A DNA stretch of 64,000 nt from Corynebacterium urealyticum DSM 7109 (lineage in GTDB: Bacteria > Actinomycetota > Actinomycetes > Mycobacteriales > Mycobacteriaceae). Below the pieces are notes generated by a model. The model was given only the letters and a program-made list of their open reading frames with translations. It had not been told where the DNA came from and made no database searches. Positions 55,784 through 63,699 of this stretch are shown here, in pieces. The stretch spans positions 434,001 to 498,000 of the forward strand of contig NC_010545.1 of assembly GCF_000069945.1 (NCBI RefSeq), read 5' to 3'. The stretch's first letter is position 1, and the number at the start of each line of letters is the position of its first letter. Position numbers and translations under genes: made by a program.

Positions 55784-56167
55784 TTAAGCGTCGTCCCGAA
55801 CCTGCCCGGTCCCAGGTTCGGCGAGATAGCGGGTGCCGTCGATGCTGGGGAACGAGACCCACGCATAGGCCCCGGCCAGCGCGAGCACGATCAGTGCCGC
55901 GATCCAGGAGTGGATCTGGAAGGCGGGCAGGATCATCAGCGTGAGCCAGAGGGGGAATAGCGGCATGATCTGCGCGACGGAGGTCTTGTACTTCCGTCCT
56001 GTCGACTCCACGGCCGCGCGCACCTTCTTGCGGTAGGGGTGGCTGAAGGTTACGAGGAAGCCCGCCCCGATGGCGATGACCAGCACCATGACCTGCCAGG
56101 TCGTCGCCAGCGGCATGACCATCGCCGCCACGCCGAGCCCGAGCAGGAGAGACGCGGCGGCACGCAC
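55784..56167 (-). CDS. Small membrane protein of unknown function, 5' part frameshifted
   Basis: The readable part (127 residues from GTG 56167) has four hydrophobic helices (ASLLLGLGVAAMVM, VMVLVIAIGAGFLVTF, LWLTLMILPAFQI, AALIVLALAGAYAWV) and a basic loop HPYRKKVRAAVESTGRKYKTS. The frame is open further upstream, encoding a Gln/Arg/Ser-rich cytoplasmic tail back to a six-A run (minus strand, 56369-56364). ATG 56375 (ATG AGC AAA...) would join it if the run had five A, giving about 196 residues starting MSKKNQPRKN. A TAGACT box suggests a leaderless start there. Confidence 0.7.
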   Translation of the reverse strand: MRAAASLLLGLGVAAMVMPLATTWQVMVLVIAIGAGFLVTFSHPYRKKVRAAVESTGRKYKTSVAQIMPLFPLWLTLMILPAFQIHSWIAALIVLALAGAYAWVSFPSIDGTRYLAEPGTGQVRDDA

Positions 56168-56472
56168 GCCCTCGGGGGCGCGGACGAGGATGGTCGCCTC
56201 GCTGGGGGCGCTGCCCTGCTTGTTCCGCGCTGCGCGGTCCTGGGATGCGCTGTCCCGTGGTGCGCTATTCTGCCGCGCTGCGCGGTTCTGCGCTGGGCTG
56301 TCCTGCTGAGCGCGCGAGGAGCGCTGCGGGGTGGGGCGCTGGACGTTCTTGCGGGGCTGGTTCTTTTTTGCTCATATGTGACGAGTCTAGTTCCTCGCGG
56401 GCGCGCGGTCTTTTTCGGCGGTGAGCAGGGCGTTGGTGAACCGCGCCAGGTGGGTCTAGAATCCCTAAATTA

Positions 56473-56484
56473 GAACACCTGTTC
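56473..56484 (+). promoter_or_regulatory. SOS box (LexA operator) of imuA'-imuB
   Basis: GAACACCTGTTC (56473-56484), inside AGAACACCTGTTCGA, matches the actinobacterial SOS consensus TCGAAC-N4-GTTCGA except at the left end. It lies about 145 bases before imuA' and predicts DNA-damage induction. Confidence 0.8.
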
Positions 56485-56629
56485 GACTTGTCTGGTCTGT
56501 TTTCTAGCTTTTAGGACGTCAATCCGGTCGGCCTGGCCGGAGCTGTGAACTCAACCTTAAACCCCGGCGGGAGCGGGCTGGCCTGCATGTTTCCCGAGCT
56601 GATGGTGCCGATATAGAGGAGGGAGTGCT

Positions 56630-57496
56630 GTGCCCATGCTGATCGACGAGAGCAATGTTGTCCATGCGATCGAAAAGCTCAAAAGCAACCGTGCGGCGGC
56701 GCGGGCTGCAGCGCAGACTGTGGCCACGGGTTCGCGTGCGGCGGAACCTCGGGGCATGGCGGAACCTCAGGGCGCAGCGGAGCCACGGGGTGTGGCTGGG
56801 CTGCAGAGTGTGGCGCAGCCTCAGGTTGTGGGCCAGGAGGCGGAATCTGCCCGAGCGGCCGCGCCGCTGCGCGCGGTGGCGCCCGAGCCCGCGACGGTGG
56901 GGCGGGCGCGGACGCTCGGCATGCCCGAGTGGCTCGCGGGCCAGCTTGCTGGCGGTGGGCTGGCGCGCGGGGCGGTGACCGCGATGGCAGACTGCCCCGC
57001 CGCGGTCGTCGATATTCTCGCGCATGTCACCGCGAACGGCGGGTGCGCGGCGGTGGTGGGCTACCCGAAACTCGCGCTGGCGGCCGTCGCCGCGGCGGGT
57101 GGGGAGCTCTCCCGGCTGATCATCGTGCCGGATCCCGCGCCACACGTCGGGGCGGTGCTCTCGACCCTGGCCGAAGGGCTGGATCTGGTGGTTTACGTGC
57201 CCGTCCAACGGGTCACTCCCACCTTCGCGCGCCCCGTGGAGGCGCGGCTACGCAAGAGCAGCTGCGCACTGCTTAGCTGTGGGACGCCCTGGCCGGGTGC
57301 GCGGCTGAACCTCGACGTGCAGGTGGCTGGCGTCCACGGCCTGGGCCGGGGGAGCGGCCGTATCCGCTCGATCGGCGTGACCGGACGCGTTTGGGGCAAG
57401 GGGCAGCCGCCGCAGCGCATCACGGCGGAACTGACGGGCCGCCGCGATGGTGCTGGCGGTCAGGCTGATCAGGCTCGGATCGAGGTGGCGCTGTGA
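56630..57496 (+). CDS. imuA': ImuA'-like mutasome accessory protein
   Basis: ImuA' is a RecA-like protein that works with ImuB and DnaE2 in error-prone repair. The 288-residue product has a RecA-like core (about 95-288) around VTAMADCPAAVVDILAHVTANGGCAAVVGYP. Its N-terminal region carries degenerate 8-residue repeats (AEPRGMAEPQGAAEPRGVA). A clear Walker A is not seen. GTG 56630 follows GAGGAGGGAG; ATG 56636 is also possible. The 3' end overlaps imuB (57493). Identification relies on context and moderate similarity. Confidence 0.78.
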   Translation: MPMLIDESNVVHAIEKLKSNRAAARAAAQTVATGSRAAEPRGMAEPQGAAEPRGVAGLQSVAQPQVVGQEAESARAAAPLRAVAPEPATVGRARTLGMPEWLAGQLAGGGLARGAVTAMADCPAAVVDILAHVTANGGCAAVVGYPKLALAAVAAAGGELSRLIIVPDPAPHVGAVLSTLAEGLDLVVYVPVQRVTPTFARPVEARLRKSSCALLSCGTPWPGARLNLDVQVAGVHGLGRGSGRIRSIGVTGRVWGKGQPPQRITAELTGRRDGAGGQADQARIEVAL

Positions 57497-59163
57497 CTGG
57501 CCGGGGGAAGACGGGCGTGCAAGGCAGTGCCGAGGCGGGCGCTGTTGCGGCCGAGCGCGTGACCGTCCTGTGGTTCCCGGATTTCCCGGTCTATGCCGTG
57601 AGGCTTGCCCGCGGCTGGGATATGCTGCGGCCTGCTGCCACGATCGCGGATTATCGCGTCCAGGCCTGCAATGCCGCAGCCCGGGCGCAAGGGGTGCGCC
57701 AGGGGATGAAGCAGCGTCACGCGCTCGCGACCTGCCCGGAGCTTCGGCACGCGCCCGCCGACCCGGTGCAGGAGGCCGCGATCCACGAGGACATCGTGGC
57801 CGCCCTGATGGACGTGGCTGCCGGAGTGGAAACACTACGTCCCGGCCTCGTCGCGCTGCCCACCCGCCCGCTGGCGAATTACTACGGCGGGGAGGCTGCG
57901 GCCGTCGAGCTCTTACTGGACTCCGCGGCCCGGCTGGGGGTGGAGTGCCTGGCCGGTACCGCCGACGACCTGATGCCCGCCGTGTGGGCGGCTCGTCGCG
58001 GGGTGCATGTCCCGCCCGGCAGGAACTCCAGTTTCGTGCCCACCCTGCCCATCGGGTTTTTGGCGGTGGAAGCTGTGCTGAGTGCCCCCGCTGAGCTGGT
58101 CAGCACCCTGCAGGAGCTGGGGGTGCGCAGCCTGCGAGACTTCGCGGCGTTGGGCCGGAAGCACGTAGCGGGGCGCTTCGGCGCCGAAGCTGTGTACTGG
58201 CACCGCGTGGCTTGCGGCGAGCCTGGCCGGGAGGTCTCCCCGCAGCGCCCCGCCCAGCCCGTCGAGGTGCTGCACCAGGTAGAGGAGCCTATTCGGAGCA
58301 CCGAAACCGCGGCCTTCGTGGCCCGCCAGGCAGCCGCCCGGCTGCACGGGGAGCTCTTCCGTCGCGGGGAGGCCTGCCTCCGGCTGACCGTGCGGGTGCA
58401 CCTCAACCCGCCTGCGGAGTACACCGGTCCCACCGTGGTGGAGCGCGCCTGGCGCTGCCGCGAGCCCCTGACGGAAGAGGACACCGCCCAGCGCGTCCGC
58501 TGGCAACTCGATGGCTGGATCACCCGGCTGCGCGCCAAGGTTGGCGAGCCGGAGCAGGAGGGCTTCGAGGATTCCGCCGCCGGCGTGGTCGCCATCGAGC
58601 TGCTCCCGGTCGAGACGGTGCCCGCGGGCACCATCGCCGAACCGCTCTGGGGTGGGGCGGACGAGGGGCTGCGCGCGGCCCGCGCCGCCGCTGGGCGCGC
58701 GCAGGCCCTCATCGGCATGGCTGCCGTTCAGCAGGTCGTCCACCGGGGTGGGCGGGCCATCGGCGGGCGCGTGCTCACGCTGCCCTATGGCGAGGAGGTG
58801 CCCGAGGAGATTTCCGCGCAGCCCACGACCCAATGGCGGGGTGAGCTGCCCGCGCCGCTGCCCGCGACCGTGGGGGAGGCCGCTAACCCCAGCGCGGGGC
58901 ACCCGGCTGCATCGATCGCGGTGCTCGGCGAGCGCGCACAGCCCGTGCACGTGACCGGCCGTGGCCTGATGAGCGAGCCACCCCAACGGCTGCGGTGGGG
59001 TAACCGGACACTACCCATCCGGGGGTGGGCTGGCCCCTGGCCCGTGGACGAGCAGTGGTGGGCCGAAGGCAAGCGCTACGCGCGCCTACAGGTCGCCACC
59101 GATGAGGGTGCCTACCTGTTGGTATGCAAGGGGCAGAAGTGGCGAATCGAGGCGACTTACTGA
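57493..59163 (+). CDS. imuB: ImuB, Y-family polymerase-like hub of the mutasome
   Basis: ImuB resembles Y-family polymerases but lacks catalytic acidic residues, and bridges ImuA', DnaE2 and the sliding clamp. The 556-residue protein starts its domain at VTVLWFPDFPVYAVRLA, where the usual catalytic DxD is absent. It has the helix-hairpin-helix region (LQELGVRSLRDFAALG) near 195 and the family C-terminus WAGPWPVDEQWWAEGKRYARLQV. The GTG start overlaps imuA' by four bases. DnaE2 must be elsewhere. Confidence 0.9.
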   Translation: MTGRGKTGVQGSAEAGAVAAERVTVLWFPDFPVYAVRLARGWDMLRPAATIADYRVQACNAAARAQGVRQGMKQRHALATCPELRHAPADPVQEAAIHEDIVAALMDVAAGVETLRPGLVALPTRPLANYYGGEAAAVELLLDSAARLGVECLAGTADDLMPAVWAARRGVHVPPGRNSSFVPTLPIGFLAVEAVLSAPAELVSTLQELGVRSLRDFAALGRKHVAGRFGAEAVYWHRVACGEPGREVSPQRPAQPVEVLHQVEEPIRSTETAAFVARQAAARLHGELFRRGEACLRLTVRVHLNPPAEYTGPTVVERAWRCREPLTEEDTAQRVRWQLDGWITRLRAKVGEPEQEGFEDSAAGVVAIELLPVETVPAGTIAEPLWGGADEGLRAARAAAGRAQALIGMAAVQQVVHRGGRAIGGRVLTLPYGEEVPEEISAQPTTQWRGELPAPLPATVGEAANPSAGHPAASIAVLGERAQPVHVTGRGLMSEPPQRLRWGNRTLPIRGWAGPWPVDEQWWAEGKRYARLQVATDEGAYLLVCKGQKWRIEATY

Positions 59164-59427
59164 GAGCCGACTGAGTTGCGTTAGCGCTGGAAGATGGGGT
59201 GAAGTCGGTGGCGAGAAAAAATAAACCGGAAATAGTTTCTCAAAGGAATGTACTGGTGCTAAGAAAATAGTAAGCTGCCAGACACTGGGGTTGACCCGGG
59301 GTCATTCCAGAGAGCGAGATACCTCGGCAAGCGACAGGCGGGACCGCCCAGCGCACCCAGTTCCCAGTCCTCAAAGACACAAAAGGCCAGCGCGCCGGCG
59401 CGGGTCAGAATGAAAGGGTCCAAAGAA

Positions 59428-60114
59428 ATGGCGACCAAGAAGATCAACGCAATCGGCAAGGCCACCATTGCCCTCACCGCAGCGACGGCCGTCGCCATGG
59501 GCGGCGTCACCGCCGCAGGCGCAAGCCCGCTGGGCAGCCTCGGCAGCCTCGGCTCCTCCTCCCCGAAGGACCTGGAGCAGGCCCAGGGCAAGCTGTACAA
59601 GCTCGGTAACGTCGGTGGCCCGGCCTGGAACGTGGACGTCTACAAGCAGCTCGTCACCGGCGCCGAGACCGTGCGCCCGGGCGCGACCGTCAAGACCCGC
59701 ATCAAGATTCAGGGCGTGAAGGGCGAGACCAAGGTCAGCGACCTCATCGAGCGCATGCCGGAGAGCTTCCAGCTGGTCAAGGTCGAGACCTTCGAGAACG
59801 GCCTCCTCGGCGGCAGCATCAAGCAGCTCGACCAGAGCCAGTACGGCGTGACCACCGACAAGGGCGTCAAGCAGGTCAACGTCGGCCTGAAGGAGGGTCT
59901 GATCTTCAAGGGTGACAGCACCGTCAGCACCCACAAGTCCCTCGTCGTCGACTTCACCTGGAAGGCCGGCTCGGAGGAGGGCACCTTCGCCACCGGCGGT
60001 GGTGCAAAGGTCGGCGCAGCCGTCAACAACTACAAGACCTTCGACAACGGCCCGAAGATCACCGTCAAGAAGGGTGCTTCCAAGCCATCCGGCAGCATCT
60101 CCCTCAGCTCCTAA
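59428..60114 (+). CDS. Secreted protein of unknown function
   Basis: The 228-residue protein has a Sec-type signal peptide: Lys-rich start, hydrophobic ATIALTAATAVAMGGVTAAG, and probable cleavage after AGA at about residue 32. A mature domain of beta-strand pattern follows (VDVYKQLVTGAETVRPGATVKTRIKIQG, then LIERMPESFQLVKVETFENG). It resembles surface or adhesin-like repeat domains in layout, but no LPxTG sorting signal or family was recognised. ATG 59428 is favoured over ATG 59410, which would add six residues. The 264-base gap upstream (59164-59427) is AT-richer at 59215-59275 and probably holds its promoter. Confidence 0.75.
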   Translation: MATKKINAIGKATIALTAATAVAMGGVTAAGASPLGSLGSLGSSSPKDLEQAQGKLYKLGNVGGPAWNVDVYKQLVTGAETVRPGATVKTRIKIQGVKGETKVSDLIERMPESFQLVKVETFENGLLGGSIKQLDQSQYGVTTDKGVKQVNVGLKEGLIFKGDSTVSTHKSLVVDFTWKAGSEEGTFATGGGAKVGAAVNNYKTFDNGPKITVKKGASKPSGSISLSS

Positions 60115-60166
60115 GGGCACCCGCGGGCCTTCCGCCCGCCCCACGGGCGTGAGCCCGTAAACCCTG

Positions 60167-60197
60167 AAGCGGCCGCGATCAACAGATCCGGCCGCTT
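60167..60197 (+). terminator. Hairpin after the secreted protein gene
   Basis: AAGCGGCCG (60167-60175) and CGGCCGCTT (60189-60197) are perfect complements with a 13-base loop. There is no T run. The right arm touches the DtxR-like site. Confidence 0.55.
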
Positions 60198-60214
60198 AGG
60201 TCTGCCTAAGGCCT
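60196..60214 (+). promoter_or_regulatory. DtxR-like iron box before the sucrase/ferredoxin-like gene
   Basis: TTAGGTCTGCCTAA (60196-60209) matches 12 of the first 14 positions of the DtxR consensus TTAGGTTAGCCTAACCTAA; the last five do not match. TACCTT (60224-60229) is a likely -10, so the site would overlap the -35 region and could repress in iron-replete cells. Confidence 0.4.
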
Positions 60215-60236
60215 TCCATTTGGTACCTTGTCAGTT

Positions 60237-61400
60237 ATGGCTACCAGCAGAAATCCACTCGCGGGAGTCTCGCCACACGAGTTCACCACCGAACAGCTCG
60301 ACGACGCCCCCACCATTTGCTCCACCTTCACCGGAGAGCAACTCGCTGGCACCGCAAAACCCGGAAAAATCGTCCTCTGCCTGGAGTTCTACACCGGCTG
60401 GGGGCACGACATCCTCGACGGCACCGCCTTCGGCGCCGAGCTGAACGCGAAGATCAAAACCTTCCTCAAGGACAACGGGGCCGAACTCCAGTTCATCCGC
60501 CGCCCCGGCCGGGAAGGCCAGGACCGCCGCCAGAACAACACCCGGGTGCTCTACATCGCCTGGGCCACCGGCACCGAACCTGTCCTCGAAAGGATGGACC
60601 TGCCCAGCGTCGAGGCCCTCCTGGACATCGATCTGAGCATCCCGGGCAACACCCCGGGCGCCCGCCGCGTCGAGCACCCAATCCTGCTGGTCTGCACCCA
60701 CGGGCGCCGCGACCGCTGCTGCGCCGTCCGTGGCCGCCCGCTCGCCGCCGCGCTGAACAACCACTTCGCCGACGCCGCCACAGGGGAAAACCGCACGTCC
60801 GGGGCCGGGGAACGCAGCGCTCTCGCCCAGAACCACGCCGATGCCGCCGGAGTGGGAGCCGGGCCGGTGGATCCCAAGCGCACCGAATTCGAGGAATTCG
60901 ACGACCACCCCTCGGTGGACCCCATCGACCCGATCATCTGGGAGTCCTCCCACACCAAGGGGCACCGCTTCGCGCCCTCCATGCTCCTGCTGCCCGCCAA
61001 CTATTCCTTCGGCCGCATGGCTGAGGGCGGGGCGCGCAGCATGGTGGAGCACGCCCAACGCGGGGAGCTCTGGCTGCAGGGCAACCGCGGCCGCGGCTGC
61101 CTCGACCCCGCCAGCCAGGTCGCCGAACTCCGCGTGGCCCACGAGCTCGACGACCGCGGCCTGCCCGTCGGCCTCGCCGCGCTGACGTCCTGGGAGGAAA
61201 CCCCAGAGGACAGCGACGAGGACACCACGCAGGCAGCCGCCGACGTCGCCGTCCGCATCGTGGAAGACACCGCCTCGGGCCTGCGCTTCCGGGTCCGCAT
61301 GGAGCGCCGGGACAGCGTCATGGTCGTGTCCTCCTGCGGCGATAAGCCCAAGCGCGCGAAGTCCTGGATCGCGGTCGGCTGCGAGGAGATTCTTGGGTAG
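60237..61400 (+). CDS. Sucrase/ferredoxin-like family protein
   Basis: The 387-residue protein belongs to the sucrase/ferredoxin-like (thioredoxin-like 2Fe-2S ferredoxin) family. The cysteine motif VCTHGRRDRCCAVRGRPLA lies near residue 150, and the WESSHTKGHRFAPSMLLLP motif follows near 235. The true activity is unknown; redox or iron-sulfur roles are suggested by the cysteines. ATG 60237 has no ribosome binding site and TACCTT lies 7 bases ahead of the expected start, so the mRNA may be leaderless. TTG 60228 is the alternative. Its 3' end overlaps azlC. Confidence 0.85.
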   Translation: MATSRNPLAGVSPHEFTTEQLDDAPTICSTFTGEQLAGTAKPGKIVLCLEFYTGWGHDILDGTAFGAELNAKIKTFLKDNGAELQFIRRPGREGQDRRQNNTRVLYIAWATGTEPVLERMDLPSVEALLDIDLSIPGNTPGARRVEHPILLVCTHGRRDRCCAVRGRPLAAALNNHFADAATGENRTSGAGERSALAQNHADAAGVGAGPVDPKRTEFEEFDDHPSVDPIDPIIWESSHTKGHRFAPSMLLLPANYSFGRMAEGGARSMVEHAQRGELWLQGNRGRGCLDPASQVAELRVAHELDDRGLPVGLAALTSWEETPEDSDEDTTQAAADVAVRIVEDTASGLRFRVRMERRDSVMVVSSCGDKPKRAKSWIAVGCEEILG

Positions 61401-62289
61401 CTCGCGGCGTCCCGAGCAGAGTCAACCCGATCAGGGCAGCACTCAGCCGGGCAACGCCTCGCACGCGACGCCGGAATACAACGGCGCAGCCGGACACGAC
61501 CCCCAAAAAGACCGCACCACGCCGCACGAGCACGACAGCGAGCAGAAGATCGATAACCAGCACAATCCCGACCAGGGGAGCATCCGGCACGCCATCGGGC
61601 TGGCCATGCCGGTGGGCCTCGGCATGGTTCCGCTCGGCCTGGCCTTCGGAATCCTGCTGACCCAGATGGGCTTCGCGTGGTTCTGGGCGCCGATCTTCTC
61701 GTTCGTGATCTACGCCGGATCTATGGAATTCCTGGCGCTCAGCCTCGTCACCGGGGGAGTGGGACCACTCTCAGCCGCGCTCTACGGGCTGCTGGTGAAC
61801 TTCAGGCATGTCTTCTACGCCCTGAACTACCCGCTGCACGTCATCCGCAGAAGGCTCGCCCGCGCCTATGGCATCTACGCACTGACGGACGAGACCTATG
61901 CGATCGTCAGCGCCAACCCCAATCAACGCTTCACCGGCCGCCAGGTCATCGCCATCCAGATCGTCCTGCAGTGCGCGTGGGTCGGCGGGGGCGTCCTCGG
62001 CGCACTCTTCGGCGACGCCATCCCCTGGAAGCTCGAGGGCATGGAGTTCGCGCTCACCGCGCTGTTCGTCGTGCTGCTGATCGAGTCCTTCCTCGCCACC
62101 AGGGACGTCTCCCTGGTCCTTACGGCCGCGGTGACCGCCACGGTGGCGCTGCTGGTCTCCCCGGGCAACATGCTGATGATCGCGATGCTGCTGTACTTCG
62201 CCGTGCTGCTCGCCCGTTTCTACCTCCCGGGCCTGGACCGCGCCCTCCAGCTGCGTTGGCGCACCGGGGACGAAAGGCAGGAAGTATGA
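61393..62289 (+). CDS. azlC: Branched-chain amino acid exporter large subunit, AzlC family
   Basis: The 298-residue membrane protein exports branched-chain amino acids (and methionine in C. glutamicum BrnFE) together with AzlD. It has a hydrophilic N-terminal tail of about 65 residues (Gln/His/Asp-rich), then AMPVGLGMVPLGLAFGILL, FVIYAGSMEFLAL and LVNFRHVFYAL, the AzlC signature. The TTG at 61393 follows GAGGAG and overlaps the preceding stop. azlD overlaps its end (ATGA). Confidence 0.92.
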   Translation: MGSSRRPEQSQPDQGSTQPGNASHATPEYNGAAGHDPQKDRTTPHEHDSEQKIDNQHNPDQGSIRHAIGLAMPVGLGMVPLGLAFGILLTQMGFAWFWAPIFSFVIYAGSMEFLALSLVTGGVGPLSAALYGLLVNFRHVFYALNYPLHVIRRRLARAYGIYALTDETYAIVSANPNQRFTGRQVIAIQIVLQCAWVGGGVLGALFGDAIPWKLEGMEFALTALFVVLLIESFLATRDVSLVLTAAVTATVALLVSPGNMLMIAMLLYFAVLLARFYLPGLDRALQLRWRTGDERQEV

Positions 62290-62705
62290 GCACCCAACCC
62301 ACTGTTCTGGCCACCGAGGTTGTCCACGCGGCCGATACCCTCCACGCCGCCGAGGCCGCCGGCAGCTACGGCCTGCCGGCTGGCGTGAGCCTCGGCACCA
62401 CCATCGGCGTGCTGCTCCCGCTCTGCATCGTCACCGTCGCCCTGCGCGGCCTGCCCTTCGCGGCCCTGCGCTCCTTCCGGGAATCCAAGCTCGTCGCATG
62501 GCTCGGCATGGGCATGCCCGTGGGCGTAATGAGCATCCTCGTGATCTACACCGCCGCCGACCGGATGGACGCCCCCGGCGGCCTGGCCTCCCTGCTCATC
62601 GCGGTGGCTTTCACCACGGCCTGGCATCTGTGGCGCCGCTCCGCCACCCAGTCCATCCTGCTGGGCACGGTGTTCTACGTGCTGCTCGTCAACCTCGTCT
62701 TCTAG
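62286..62705 (+). CDS. azlD: Branched-chain amino acid exporter small subunit, AzlD family
   Basis: The 139-residue protein has about four helices: TTIGVLLPLCIVTVALRGLPF, KLVAWLGMGMPVGVMSILVIY, GGLASLLIAVAFTTAWHLW and SILLGTVFYVLLVNLVF, as in AzlD/BrnE. It starts MSTQPTVLATE, with an extra 35-residue N-terminus. Translation is coupled to azlC by the ATGA overlap. Confidence 0.88.
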   Translation: MSTQPTVLATEVVHAADTLHAAEAAGSYGLPAGVSLGTTIGVLLPLCIVTVALRGLPFAALRSFRESKLVAWLGMGMPVGVMSILVIYTAADRMDAPGGLASLLIAVAFTTAWHLWRRSATQSILLGTVFYVLLVNLVF

Positions 62706-62851
62706 ACGACGACGCCGCGCCCGGCACCGACCCCGGTTCGTCACCGTCGCCCACCCCCGCGGCAGCGCACACCGGTCCTCGCGCTCACCCCCGCTCGGCC
62801 AAAGCCCACTCGGTCCAGGCCCACTCGGTCCAGGCCCAGCCCCGCTTTAGA

Positions 62852-62895
62852 CAGAAAAAAGAACGCCGCCCCCCGCACCGAAGTGCAAGGGGGCG
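62852..62895 (-). terminator. Intrinsic terminator after metI
   Basis: Read on the minus strand, CGCCCCC-TTGCAC-TTCG-GTGC-GGGGGGCG forms a long stem (62895-62867) closed by a TTCG tetraloop, then GCGTTC and a T6 tract (62858-62853). It is a textbook rho-independent terminator. Two GGCCCACTCGGTCCA repeats lie just to its left (about 62805-62835). Confidence 0.9.
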
Positions 62896-62940
62896 ACGTC
62901 CTCAAAAGAGGGGCACAAAACCCCGGAGAAGGGTGAGCTC

Positions 62941-63699
62941 CTAGCGGCGCATAACCTTCTTGGCCAGCCAGTTACCGAACAGCTGAGCAGCCTGGACGAT
63001 AACGATGATGACCAGCACGGTGATCCACGTGACTTCGTCGTTGAAGGCGCGGTAACCGTAGACAATCGCGAAGTCACCCAAACCGCCAGCGCCGATGTAG
63101 CCAGCCATCGCGGACATATCCACGATCGCGATGAACATGAACGTAAAGCCCAGGATCAACGGCCCCAGGGCCTCCGGGATAATCACCGTGAAGATGATCC
63201 GCAGCGGCGAGGCACCCATGGACTTCGCCGCCTCGATCACGCCCGGGTCGATGGTGACCAGGTTCTGCTCCACGATGCGGGCCGCGCCGAAGGTCGCGGC
63301 GATCACCATGCCCAACACCGCGGCCTTCAGACCGATACGGCTGCCCACCAGGGCGTCGCTCAACGGACCGATGGCGGTGAGCAAGATGATGAACGGGATG
63401 GGGCGAACGAAGTTCACCAGGAAGTTAATCACCCAGTAGATGGGCTTATTCGACAGCACCCCACCCGGGCGGGTGGTGTACAGCAGCATGCCGAAGACCA
63501 GGCCCAGCAGGCCACCGATGACGAGGGTGGCCAGCACCATCGTCAGGGTGTCGTAGATCGCCTGGGTGAAAGTGCCGCCCAGCCGGTCCCAGTCCATCGC
63601 GGCGAGCACGAGGGTGTCCGGGGACGCGGTGGCAGGGGCGGTAGCGGCTGTGGTGGCGGTGGAGCCCGCGGCGGTCGGGAAAGTAGTCAGCGCGCTCAT
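62941..63699 (-). CDS. metI: Methionine ABC transporter permease MetI
   Basis: The 252-residue permease has five hydrophobic helices and the EAA loop IEAAKSMGASPLRIIFTVIIPEALGPLI (about residues 153-180). VRPIPFIILLTAIGPLSDALVG and GYIGAGGLGDFAIVYGY are typical of MetI. The N-terminal 30 residues are Ala/Thr-rich. It overlaps metN by four bases (ATGA). A MetQ lipoprotein gene is expected beyond metN. Confidence 0.93.
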   Translation of the reverse strand: MSALTTFPTAAGSTATTAATAPATASPDTLVLAAMDWDRLGGTFTQAIYDTLTMVLATLVIGGLLGLVFGMLLYTTRPGGVLSNKPIYWVINFLVNFVRPIPFIILLTAIGPLSDALVGSRIGLKAAVLGMVIAATFGAARIVEQNLVTIDPGVIEAAKSMGASPLRIIFTVIIPEALGPLILGFTFMFIAIVDMSAMAGYIGAGGLGDFAIVYGYRAFNDEVTWITVLVIIVIVQAAQLFGNWLAKKVMRR

